This document shows, piece by piece, positions 52,385-60,859 of a DNA stretch of 64,000 bases. The stretch is taken from contig JAFQJH010000004.1 in the NCBI GenBank assembly GCA_017415025.1, forward strand, positions 1 to 64,000, written 5' to 3'. Both the position numbers and the translations under genes were made by a program. The stretch's first letter is position 1. Every line of letters begins with the position of its first letter. This DNA is from Clostridia bacterium. Its GTDB lineage: Bacteria; Bacillota; Clostridia; Oscillospirales; Acutalibacteraceae. The notes beneath the pieces were generated by a model. It was not told where the DNA came from and ran no database searches. It saw only the letters and a list, made by a program, of their open reading frames with translations.

Positions 52385-53506
52385 TCAATATAAGTACCAC
52401 TTCTTTGAAAGCTCCTGCCAATCGGCAACTCTTTGCTTTTCTCTGACGATAAAGACTTCAGGCTCAAAGTCATCTTTTAAAACATCATCCGTACCGATAA
52501 GCTTTACAATATCAGGATTGATTTCAAGCTCCTTATGAGTTTTTCTGATTGCATCAAGAAGTCTTATCCCAACGACAAAGGGAGAAAAGGCATCCCTGTC
52601 GGTGATGTGGAGCTGAATACCGTGACAGAATATACCTTCATAATCCGAAAATGTCGGAGTGAATGAGCATTCGCGCAGGATAACGCCGTCCTGATAGCCC
52701 ACCTTTTTTATAACGGCTTCGCTGTCGAGCCACGGAGCACCTATCATTTCAAAGGGCTTGGTCGTGCCTCTGCCTTCGGAAAGGTTTGTGTCCTCAAAAA
52801 TACAGGTGCCGATATAAGCAAAAGCAGTATCAACCGTAGGAATATTTGGTGACGGCTGAACGAAAACAAGGTCTGTATCGTCAAAATACATCTCCCTTTT
52901 CCAGCCCTCAAGAGGTACTACGGTAATGTCACAGCCGATACCCTGCGTTTCATTCATCATAAGGGCAAATTCGCCGATAGTAAGTGCACAGCGTGTAGGG
53001 GTCGGAAATCTGCCGACGAAGGAAGAAAAACGGCTGTCGAGCACCGTTCCCTCTGCTTTGATTCCGCCGAGAGGGTTCGGTCGGTCGAGGACAACAAATT
53101 TCACTCCGTTTTCGGCGCAAAGCTTCATCGCATCCGTCATTGTGTAAGCGTAGGTGTAAAACCTTGCACCGACATCCTGAATATCAAAAATCACGGCATC
53201 AAGTGAGGCAAGCATTTTTTCACTTTCCGACGTATCGTCACCGAACAGACTGTATACGGGAAGGCCCGTTTTTTTGTCAGTGTAGGAGGTTATGCTCTCA
53301 TTCGCCTGCACGTCTCCCCTCACCCCGTGCTCGGGTGCAAAAAGTGCCGTCAGGTTGCATTTTTCTTTGAGCATATCCGCAGTTGAAGAAAGGTCGCGCA
53401 GAACGCCCGTGTGGTTAGTGATAAGTCCGCATCTGCCGTGCAAATCAAGTCCGTCACGTTCCGCAACGTCAGCACCGCACAGAACCTTTTGTTTTGCCTT
53501 TTGCAT
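52385..53506 (-). CDS. namZ: NamZ-like exo-beta-N-acetylmuramidase (DUF1343)
   Basis: 373 residues, usual for the DUF1343/NamZ family (GH171), which releases terminal MurNAc from peptidoglycan fragments. Markers: LITNHTGVLRD near residue 33, ALFAPEHGVRGDVQANE near 55-71, VYSLFG, DIQDVGARFYTYAYTM near 108, and VVLDRPNPLGG near 140. GGGAGGG precedes the ATG. Characterised NamZ is secreted, but no signal peptide is visible here, so this copy may act on imported disaccharides. It follows a GNAT gene by 22 bases and faces murQ, so the three form a MurNAc salvage set. Confidence 0.9.
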   Translation of the reverse strand: MQKAKQKVLCGADVAERDGLDLHGRCGLITNHTGVLRDLSSTADMLKEKCNLTALFAPEHGVRGDVQANESITSYTDKKTGLPVYSLFGDDTSESEKMLASLDAVIFDIQDVGARFYTYAYTMTDAMKLCAENGVKFVVLDRPNPLGGIKAEGTVLDSRFSSFVGRFPTPTRCALTIGEFALMMNETQGIGCDITVVPLEGWKREMYFDDTDLVFVQPSPNIPTVDTAFAYIGTCIFEDTNLSEGRGTTKPFEMIGAPWLDSEAVIKKVGYQDGVILRECSFTPTFSDYEGIFCHGIQLHITDRDAFSPFVVGIRLLDAIRKTHKELEINPDIVKLIGTDDVLKDDFEPEVFIVREKQRVADWQELSKKWYLY

Positions 53507-53528
53507 ACTTACCCTCCCTGTGCGAAAT

Positions 53529-54086
53529 TTATTTGAGCTTCAAGCCGTAAACAAGCGTGGTTTCCTTTGTTTCAATGAGCTTAAAGCCAAATTTTTCATA
53601 AAATTTTATTGCGTTATAATTCTTGTGCCAGACGGTGAACATAACACCCTTGACACCCTTTTGCCGAAGATTATCGCACAGCGCATCCATAAGCCTTCTG
53701 CCGAGCCCCTGATGCTGATATCCCGGGAGAATGTCGATATGCAGATGTGCGGGATATTCCTCTTTGTATTTTTCCTGCGAGGCAATAGCACGCAATGCAG
53801 ATTTTCTGCGGCGGTATTCCCATTTTGCAATACGCGTGTAATAGTCGCTGATGTAAATATCTTTAAACCTGTCAAAGTTTTCTGCCGATATAACGTAGCC
53901 GATTGCTCTGTCGTTTTCGTCAGCGGCAACAAAGCAGTTTTCGGGCTCGTTTTCGGTATAATAATCGCAATAAACCGCAAGCGCAAAATTAATTCCTCTT
54001 TTTGAGCTTTTGCAGGGACCCTCGCTGTTCAGACAGACGAAACGGACGTTTTCCTTGTCCTTTTCCTCGTAAGGTCTTATTATCAT
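53529..54086 (-). CDS. GNAT-family N-acetyltransferase, OGA-HAT-like (copy 2)
   Basis: 185 residues from ATG 54086 (GGAAG 8 bases upstream; an ATG 6 bases earlier is possible). Paralogue of 40308-40865: same length, same opening (IRPYEEKDKENV versus IRKYEDKDRADM), the same ENFDRFKDIY segment and the acetyl-CoA loop PGYQHQGLGRRLMDALCDNL. Substrate unknown. Like copy 1 it stands head to head with a pair of ceramidase-like genes. It shares an operon with namZ downstream. The shared neighbourhood suggests a duplicated module. Confidence 0.85.
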   Translation of the reverse strand: MIIRPYEEKDKENVRFVCLNSEGPCKSSKRGINFALAVYCDYYTENEPENCFVAADENDRAIGYVISAENFDRFKDIYISDYYTRIAKWEYRRRKSALRAIASQEKYKEEYPAHLHIDILPGYQHQGLGRRLMDALCDNLRQKGVKGVMFTVWHKNYNAIKFYEKFGFKLIETKETTLVYGLKLK

Positions 54087-54158
54087 TTTCATCACTTCCG
54101 TTACGAGTTTATCATTAAAACGCACAAAAATCAAGGCGCAATATGTACGGATTAATAA

Positions 54159-54187
54159 TTGTAAAAAACGAAAAAATATTGTATTAT
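54159..54187 (+). promoter_or_regulatory. Promoter of the second ceramidase-like pair
   Basis: TTGTAA (54159-54164), 17-base spacer, TATTAT (54182-54187). A palindrome ATTGTAT (54178-54184) ... ATACAAT (54194-54200) lies over and after the -10 box, similar in form to that before paralogue 1. Confidence 0.6.
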
Positions 54188-54218
54188 TGTTTTATACAAT
54201 CATAAAGGAGATGTTACA

Positions 54219-55685
54219 ATGGCAGTAGTTATCAGATGGCTTTCAGCGATTATGGCAGTTCTTTTAGGCTTACCCACACTTATCGGTGCGGTTTTTCAGA
54301 GTCTTACCAAAATAGGCTTTGACGAAAGACCGACCACGGCGATTGCAGAAAATTTTCTTGAGGGCAACGCAACTTTTATCGACGAAGCCGAGTCAGATTA
54401 CTGGTCAGCAGGCTATGCCCGAAGAGTTCTTACTCCCGAGGATATTGAAGACACGCGTTATTTCCTCGGCGGCTTCCTTAAATTCCCTGCACAGGAGGCA
54501 ACGGGTGTTGTTGACGATTTGTGCGTAAGAGCAGTTGTGCTTGACGATAACTCAGGCAGAGGCGCGGCGGCTTTTGCCTGGATTGATGCTGTCGGCTTTA
54601 TGAATGCCGATATTAAGGAAATCCGCGAAAAGCTCAGTGACATCACGGGCGAAGGCAAGCTTATAAGCATCGACGTCGGCTCAACCCACAACCACAGCGC
54701 GGTTGACACACAGGGCTTGTGGGGTAATATCCCCAAGAGCGGCAGAAACCCCGACTACATCAATGCAGTAATCGAAAAGACAGCCGATGCAATCAGAGAG
54801 GCTTACGAAAACCGCACACAGGGTAATCTTTATTATTCGTCAAAATCCTGCCCCGAATTGTTCCACGACGGCAGAGCCCCGTATTCGATTGACGAAAGCA
54901 TCCACCTTTTCCGTTTTGTTCCCAATGATAAGAGCAAAAAAGAGATTTACATAACCAACTTTGGCGGACATCCGATTAATCTTGCTTGGGAAAACTCCGA
55001 GCTTTCGGGCGACTACCCGTATTATATCGAACAGGCTGTAACCGCGGCAAAGAACGTTGATTTCATCTTTATTCAGGGTGCAATCGGCGGTGCTGTCCAC
55101 TGCAATATGGGCACTCATAACGGCATCCCCGAGGAGCTTTCCTCCTTTGAAAAAATGAAAGAATACAGCCTTATTGTGGCCGACATTCTTTATGAGCTTG
55201 CGGCAAAGGGCGAGGCTGTTGAGCCTATCCTCAACGTAAGACACGCACAGCTTGATTTCGAGGTCAATAATTTTGTTTTCCTTCTGGCGGCTAGTGCTGA
55301 CCTTTGCAACGTAAAGGCATTCAAGGAAAACGGAAAAATATACCTTACAAGTGAAATCGGCTACGTTGAAATCGGCAAAGACATAAAAATCCTTGAGACT
55401 CCCGGTGAGGCTCTTCCCGAGCTTATTTACGGCGGCTTCTATTCCGCAGAGGAAGCCTTCAACGGTACCGAATATCCGTACGAAGGCATAGCAACGCGCT
55501 TTGACGAGGATGACGAGGTGCTCGTTTTCGGTCTTTGTAACGATGCTGTCGGCTACATTGTTCCTGATAACGATTACAGCTCATCAGGCAAGGAAGGTCA
55601 CTACGAAGAAACTGTTTCAACAGGCTCAAAAAGCGGAACAGCATTCTCCGAGGCATTCTTCAAGCTTCTTGACGTGTGGGGGTAA
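54219..55685 (+). CDS. Neutral ceramidase-like metallohydrolase (paralogue 3)
   Basis: 488 residues. An N-terminal hydrophobic segment (residues 4-26) looks like a signal anchor. Zinc-site positions: THNH 156-159 (in STHNHSAVDTQGLWG), His251 in NFGGHPINLAW, Glu397 in TPGEALPE, Tyr446 in NDAVGYIVPDND. The serine-loop segment is FIQGAIGGAVH. Superfamily members hydrolyse the amide of ceramide or other N-acyl compounds; here the substrate is unknown. Starts after AAAGGAGATG; 6 bases before paralogue 4, with which it is certainly co-transcribed. Confidence 0.85.
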   Translation: MAVVIRWLSAIMAVLLGLPTLIGAVFQSLTKIGFDERPTTAIAENFLEGNATFIDEAESDYWSAGYARRVLTPEDIEDTRYFLGGFLKFPAQEATGVVDDLCVRAVVLDDNSGRGAAAFAWIDAVGFMNADIKEIREKLSDITGEGKLISIDVGSTHNHSAVDTQGLWGNIPKSGRNPDYINAVIEKTADAIREAYENRTQGNLYYSSKSCPELFHDGRAPYSIDESIHLFRFVPNDKSKKEIYITNFGGHPINLAWENSELSGDYPYYIEQAVTAAKNVDFIFIQGAIGGAVHCNMGTHNGIPEELSSFEKMKEYSLIVADILYELAAKGEAVEPILNVRHAQLDFEVNNFVFLLAASADLCNVKAFKENGKIYLTSEIGYVEIGKDIKILETPGEALPELIYGGFYSAEEAFNGTEYPYEGIATRFDEDDEVLVFGLCNDAVGYIVPDNDYSSSGKEGHYEETVSTGSKSGTAFSEAFFKLLDVWG

Positions 55686-55691
55686 TACAAA

Positions 55692-57173
55692 ATGGAATTT
55701 CTGCGTTTTATCCGCCTTCCCAATCTTGTCAGAGGAATAATATCAGCCTTGCTTTCGCTGATACTTTTCTTTGTTCCGAAATCGACGTACACAACCGTAG
55801 AAAAAGCTTCGGAATATATGCTCAAGGGTGACGAGACCTTTTCTTACAGCGGTGAAAAATGGACTGTCGGCTTTTCAAAGGCTGTGCTCACACCCGACGA
55901 CATCACGGAAGAAAAATATTATATAGCAGGCTACAACACTAATAATCCCGCAAAATCCGTTCTTGACGATATGCACGCCAAGGCAGTTTATCTTGATGAT
56001 AATTCGGGCAGAGGCGGTGTTGTTATCTGTGCAATCGACTGTGTCGGAATCAGCCGTGCCGATATCAACGATATCCGCAAAATCGTTATTGAAAGCGGAA
56101 AAATCCCGAATCTCAAGTCAATCAACATCTGTGCAACCCATACCCACTCCGCTATTGACACTCAGGGTCTTTGGGGCAAGAACTTCCTTTCGGACGGCAA
56201 AAACGAGGGCTTTATGAATGAGCTCAAGCGCCGCACGGCAGATGCGATTATCGCGGCTTACGAAGCACGTGAGGACGGCAAGCTCTACCTCGGCACAGCA
56301 GAATCGGAGGGACTTCTTTACGACACAAGAACACCCGTTGACTATGACGCAACAATAAGCAGAATCCGATTTGAGCCGGCGGACGGCAGCGAAGATACTT
56401 ACATCGTAAATTTCGCCTGCCACGCCGAATGTCTCGGTGCAAGAACAACCGTTGTCAGTGCGGATTTCCCCGCATATATGGAAAAGGAAATAGTTGAACA
56501 GACGGGCGGCGCAAACGTTGTTTTCATCAACGGTGCAATCGGAGGACTTATCACCTGCGAAAAGCTTGATGACATTCTGCGCAACTTCGAGCTTGGTCTT
56601 GAATATGTCAAGGAGTTCGGCAAGGATGTGGGTGAAGCTGTTATGAGCATAAGCAACGAAGAGCCTATCTCCCCTGCCGTCAACGTTAAGACCGAGGCAA
56701 TAGAAATCAAGTGCGATAACACGGCATTGCTGCTCGTTCGCATCCTCGGTGTTCTCAATAACGACATTTCAAGGGATGAGGACAAAAACATTTCGATTAT
56801 TTCAGAGGTTTCGTATATGGAGCTCGGCGATAAGCAGGTCGGTGTCTATATGATTCCGGGCGAGCTTTCTCCCGAGCTTGAAAGCGGAAACTTTCTTTCT
56901 GCAGAGGAGGCGGCAAACTCAACTGAGGCTGATTACAAATCACTTTCCGAAATGGCTCGTTGTAAGCACAATTTTGTTCTCGGACTCTGCAACGATGAAA
57001 TCGGCTACATCATTCCCGAAAATGATTTTCTTCTTCACGAATGGCTGCCTTACTTTAACAATACCGATGACGAAAACGGCAGAAGGCACTATGAAGAAAC
57101 CAACTCCCTCGGCCCTCAGACAGCAGGCGCAATCCTTGAGGCTATGGACAGGGTTATTTCATCGGTAAATTAA
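55692..57173 (+). CDS. Neutral ceramidase-like metallohydrolase (paralogue 4)
   Basis: 493 residues. N-terminal hydrophobic anchor at about 12-28. Zinc-site positions: THTH 149-152, His244 in VNFACHAECLG, Glu391 in IPGELSPE and Tyr439 in NDEIGYIIPENDF. The serine-loop segment reads FINGAIGGLIT. It is by far most similar to paralogue 1 (GEKWTVGF, YYIAGY, THTHxxIDTQGLWG, HYEETNS are shared), so the two are duplicates that took part in the module duplication. Second gene after paralogue 3. Ends at a terminator at 57190. Confidence 0.87.
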   Translation: MEFLRFIRLPNLVRGIISALLSLILFFVPKSTYTTVEKASEYMLKGDETFSYSGEKWTVGFSKAVLTPDDITEEKYYIAGYNTNNPAKSVLDDMHAKAVYLDDNSGRGGVVICAIDCVGISRADINDIRKIVIESGKIPNLKSINICATHTHSAIDTQGLWGKNFLSDGKNEGFMNELKRRTADAIIAAYEAREDGKLYLGTAESEGLLYDTRTPVDYDATISRIRFEPADGSEDTYIVNFACHAECLGARTTVVSADFPAYMEKEIVEQTGGANVVFINGAIGGLITCEKLDDILRNFELGLEYVKEFGKDVGEAVMSISNEEPISPAVNVKTEAIEIKCDNTALLLVRILGVLNNDISRDEDKNISIISEVSYMELGDKQVGVYMIPGELSPELESGNFLSAEEAANSTEADYKSLSEMARCKHNFVLGLCNDEIGYIIPENDFLLHEWLPYFNNTDDENGRRHYEETNSLGPQTAGAILEAMDRVISSVN

Positions 57174-57189
57174 TACTGTAAAACAATTA

Positions 57190-57218
57190 AAACCATCGGC
57201 ATAACCGATGGTTTTTTG
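57190..57218 (+). terminator. Terminator after second ceramidase-like pair
   Basis: AAACCATCGG / CCGATGGTTT stem followed by TTT. Confidence 0.85.
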
Positions 57219-57249
57219 TTGAATAAATTGGGGTTATCGGGATATTTGT

Positions 57250-57530
57250 AATGAGCCGCGTAGGGACGGGCGTCCTCGACCGTCCTTTAAATCCAGATAT
57301 ATTTTGCGGCGGCAGCAAGCCACCGCCCTACCGCACAAGTTTCATTTGAGGCGGTAGGGGCAGATATCATCTGCCCGCAGATTTTGATGTAATTTTCGGG
57401 AGCATACTATGCTCCCCTACTGACACAATCGTATCAAGGTATGTAGGGCGTAGCTCTTGAGACACGCCGTCATCTTTTGCTGAATCTTCGGCACGTCGCA
57501 AGCGCCGTGCCCTACAAAATAAATTTTAGT
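57250..57530. repeat. Tandem family of different palindromes with TAGGG/CCCTA ends
   Basis: No gene. At least five unlike hairpins share flanking GTAGGG or CCCTAC: GGACG...CCGTCC near 57265, GGCGG...CCGCC near 57308, GGGCAGAT / ATCTGCCC near 57358, GGGAGCATA / TATGCTCCC near 57399, and CGGCAC...GTGCC near 57488. A sixth member stands at 58257-58283 upstream of the LRR-like gene. The gap 57531-57556 and the 58226-58307 gap hold nothing else. Confidence 0.65.
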
Positions 57531-57556
57531 TTGCTCGACAAATAAAATTTGTAAAG

Positions 57557-58225
57557 TTATTCAACAGTCAACATAACATTTTTATAAACCAAATTCAGGT
57601 GGTTGAGCTGTGGCATTTGCTCGAAAACGGACATATCTTCAATCAAGCAATCTTTTCTGTTTCCGGAGTTATCCGCACTATCAAAGGTTACATATTTAAC
57701 ATTCGAGTTTTTCAAGCTACTTACATCGCGAAGCTTGCTGATTGACACAAAGGATAATACTTCCAGCTCTCTGTTATTTTCCATATTCCACAGCTTTTCT
57801 ATGGAATCATTCCAATATACTGAAAGACATTTTAACCGTCTAAACTCCGATAAGGCTGAAAGGTCTTTTATTTTTGGACATTTAAAAAGATACAAAACCT
57901 CGGTTGTTTCCTTTATATACGGCACGATATAATCAAAATGCTCTTGTCTGAATCCGTTCAGAAACACCCTTTTTGCTTTTTCCTTCAGAGCAGAATCCTT
58001 CAGAACAGTTATGTCATCACTGCCGATTTTTTCATATATTCCGTTATAAATCGGGCTGTTCTTTTCCGCTTCGGTTGGCTTTCGGGTCACCAAAAGCTTT
58101 AAATCATATACTGCTTCATAGTAGTCGGGATAGAATTCGTTCAATTTGTTGTCTAAAGCTAAAACTGTTTGAGATGAGTTTTGAGACAAGGCATCTTTGA
58201 TGACGTATAAATAATTGTTTTTCAT
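57557..58225 (-). CDS. Leucine-rich-repeat-like protein of unknown function
   Basis: 222 residues, soluble, no signal peptide. The second half has LRR-like spacing (LSALSEFRRLKCLSVYWN, NNRELEVLSFVSISKLRDVS, MPQLNHLNLVY); the first half is helical and charged. I do not recognise a family. It lies alone among palindromic repeats between the ceramidase-like pair and the GH38 gene. AAAGGAG precedes the ATG, so it is likely expressed. Confidence 0.65.
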   Translation of the reverse strand: MKNNYLYVIKDALSQNSSQTVLALDNKLNEFYPDYYEAVYDLKLLVTRKPTEAEKNSPIYNGIYEKIGSDDITVLKDSALKEKAKRVFLNGFRQEHFDYIVPYIKETTEVLYLFKCPKIKDLSALSEFRRLKCLSVYWNDSIEKLWNMENNRELEVLSFVSISKLRDVSSLKNSNVKYVTFDSADNSGNRKDCLIEDMSVFEQMPQLNHLNLVYKNVMLTVE

Positions 58226-58307
58226 TTTTAACTCCTTTGTGAGGATTTCAGTAGTCTACGGCGGGAGCAAGCCCCCGCCCTACCTGCGGTTTGGTAGTTC
58301 ACATAAA

Positions 58308-60719
58308 TCACACCAACAGCTCATAAAGCTCTGTAAGTTTTCCGTCTTCATATTCAACCGTTTTGGCTTCGTATTTGCAGAAATTGAGAGTAAGCTCTGC
58401 ACCGTTAAGTGTAAGGGCTGTCGCTTTATTTTCGGGTGAATTGTTGAGAAGTCGGAGAATGAAGCTGTCCTTACCGTAACGCTTTTTCATTGTGATAAGG
58501 ACAATGTTTTTATCTTCTATGTAAAGCTCGAAGCCGGACATCTTTTCATCCCTTTCAATCGGGAAAACGTTGCAGGCATAAGGCTTCTGGCAGAATTCCG
58601 TTGCAAGGCGTTCGAGCTCATCCTCATTTGCCACCGTGAGGCGGAATCGGAAATTACTCTCACCCATATCAATTTTTTTAACAAAGCGGTCGGTCGGGAT
58701 AAGCTGTCTGTCCTCAATCGGGTGAGCGCAGTAGGATGCCGTTCGGATGAGTGAAACAGAAATTTCGTTATTCTTAAATGACGAGCCGTAGGCGGTGTCG
58801 TTTATGAGCGCGAGGCATTTTTTGCCGTTATTAACCGCCACAAAACGCTGTGAAACACATTCTCTGCCATCCATATAAAGCGGCTCTGTGCCGAAGCACG
58901 TCTGACCGATATACTGACCGTCGATATTGACGGGGAGCGAAAGCTTGATAAGCTTATTAACATCACCCGCAAAAACGTCAACCTTAACGTCAACATACGG
59001 ATTTGTTTTATAAATATCGTACTCTACGCGGATGCGTGTATTATCCTTTCTGAAGAAGCACTCAACACCGAGGTAGATGTCGCCGTCCTCGATAACCTGA
59101 ATCGGCTTCATCCCCTCAAACACACCGTCGGGATTTTCCGCAAGGGTAAACGGTTCGGGATTTCTGCCCATTGCCTCAAGCTGGAAGTCACCCATTCCCC
59201 ACGGGTCGGCATTATCCTCATACATAAACAGACAGAACGCACCGCCCCTGATGTATTCGGTGTTATTGATTTTATAGGAACGAAGCAAGCCTGTTTTGCC
59301 GTCAATTTCGACGTGCTTGCCGTTGATATCAAAGATAATATCGCTGTTTGCAGGAAGCTCGGGCTTTGGTGTGACGGGTTTGAAATCAGCATAAAGTGAA
59401 AATCTTGAAACCGCAAGCGGCTTTAATTTACTTCTTATTACAAAACGCTTGCGCCAATCGAGATTGAGGTTGCTTTCTTCCTTGATAAACTGCACGGGCA
59501 CAGCGTTGCCGTCCTCGTCATAAACCCTGAACGAGGATTCGATTTCTCTCGACCAGTTCTGGTCGGCAAGTGTCAGCTCACATTCAAATTCCGTTTCCCA
59601 TTCGTAGGGATGCGGATTGAAAACAAGTATCGGATATTCACCCTCTGCCGCCTTTTTCTGTGCGGAGGTAAGCGCAAAATATGCCCTCGCGCGGAGTCGG
59701 TTGAGTGTAAGCATTCCGTGCTCGAGAAGGCGCACTCCGTTTTCCTCACCTGCCTTGATTGATGAGCCCGGAAGAACGTCGTGGAACTGGCTGTTGAGCA
59801 AGTCCTCAACAGCATCGTCAAGCTCCTTTTCGGGGTAAGCGATAAGTCCCCTCGCCGCCGCAACGGAACACATTTTTTCCGTAATTGCAAGCATCGACTC
59901 AAAAAGTGCGTGTCTTGACTTAACGCTTGACATTGTTGTATAACAGCCGGGCATACTGATACGAAGTGATTTATCGTGGCGGTCTGTCGGATTTATTTTT
60001 GCAAAGAAATCATCGGGAGTTGAATGCATAACAGGTACATCGGATTTTTCAATCAAATCCTTGATATCTCTCAAATCTTTTCTTGAAGGGCCGCCTCCGT
60101 GATTGCCGACACCCCAGAGTATCATCACGACGTCGTCCTCGGCATTATCCATTTGACGGTTGATTTTCTCCACCGCCTTGCCGAGTGCCGAGTTATAGCC
60201 CGCCGCGTGTGCCGTTTTTATCTCACTACCGTCAAGACCGACCCACATAAACTGACCGAAGGGTAATTTGTCACTGCCCTCGCGGCAGTAGATATAGTTT
60301 TCCTGTCCGCATTTTTTGATAATCTGCACAAGACCGACAGAATGGCCGAAGGCATCAAGTCCGATTGCGGTTTTCGGGAAAACTCCGAACTTTTCTTCAA
60401 AATATCTTTTGCCGTGCTGAATCTGACGGACAATGCTCTCGCCGCTCGGCATATTGACATCGGGCTGAAGATACCATCCGCCCATAATGTGCCACTTGCC
60501 CTGTCTGATAAGCTCTTTGATTCGTTCAAAAAGAGTGGGCGCGTATTCTTCGATATATTTATACAACGTTACCTCATTATGGCAGAATATATAGTCAAAC
60601 TCGTCGGCAAGGTCTGCCGCCGCTCTGAAGGTAGAAAGTGCGGATGCCGCACCCTCCTCCCATTCCCATTGCCAGATAGGGTCAAGGTGTGCGTTACAGA
60701 TAAGATGTACTTCTTTCAT
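58308..60719 (-). CDS. GH38-family alpha-mannosidase
   Basis: 803 residues from ATG 60719 (AAAGGA upstream). GH38 zinc enzyme: HLDPIWQWEWEE at residues 11-22 (metal ligands His11, Asp13), the nucleophile/metal Asp122 in GLDAFGHS, WGVGNHGGGPS near 211, and the FHDVLPGSSI block near 345, followed by the middle and C-terminal beta domains. It removes alpha-linked mannose, as in N-glycans. No signal peptide. It is divergent from paralogue 5 across 140 bases and may belong to its regulon. Confidence 0.92.
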   Translation of the reverse strand: MKEVHLICNAHLDPIWQWEWEEGAASALSTFRAAADLADEFDYIFCHNEVTLYKYIEEYAPTLFERIKELIRQGKWHIMGGWYLQPDVNMPSGESIVRQIQHGKRYFEEKFGVFPKTAIGLDAFGHSVGLVQIIKKCGQENYIYCREGSDKLPFGQFMWVGLDGSEIKTAHAAGYNSALGKAVEKINRQMDNAEDDVVMILWGVGNHGGGPSRKDLRDIKDLIEKSDVPVMHSTPDDFFAKINPTDRHDKSLRISMPGCYTTMSSVKSRHALFESMLAITEKMCSVAAARGLIAYPEKELDDAVEDLLNSQFHDVLPGSSIKAGEENGVRLLEHGMLTLNRLRARAYFALTSAQKKAAEGEYPILVFNPHPYEWETEFECELTLADQNWSREIESSFRVYDEDGNAVPVQFIKEESNLNLDWRKRFVIRSKLKPLAVSRFSLYADFKPVTPKPELPANSDIIFDINGKHVEIDGKTGLLRSYKINNTEYIRGGAFCLFMYEDNADPWGMGDFQLEAMGRNPEPFTLAENPDGVFEGMKPIQVIEDGDIYLGVECFFRKDNTRIRVEYDIYKTNPYVDVKVDVFAGDVNKLIKLSLPVNIDGQYIGQTCFGTEPLYMDGRECVSQRFVAVNNGKKCLALINDTAYGSSFKNNEISVSLIRTASYCAHPIEDRQLIPTDRFVKKIDMGESNFRFRLTVANEDELERLATEFCQKPYACNVFPIERDEKMSGFELYIEDKNIVLITMKKRYGKDSFILRLLNNSPENKATALTLNGAELTLNFCKYEAKTVEYEDGKLTELYELLV

Positions 60720-60798
60720 AATCAATTTCCTTTCGGGTTTTGCTTTTAACAATAGTAACACAAAACTTATTTTATTTCATCAGTTTTTAAAATAAATA

Positions 60799-60827
60799 TT
60801 GTATAACAATTTAAAATCAGTTATAAT
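60799..60827 (+). promoter_or_regulatory. Promoter of paralogue 5
   Basis: TTGTAT (60799-60804), 17-base spacer, perfect TATAAT (60822-60827). Confidence 0.7.
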
Positions 60828-60859
60828 CAAACCGTAAAACTTACATAGGAGGTTTTGAT

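Noticed and set aside
57250-57530. Possible CRISPR array
   Set aside because: The hairpins are all different in sequence and spacing, so there is no constant repeat with unique spacers, and no cas gene is near.
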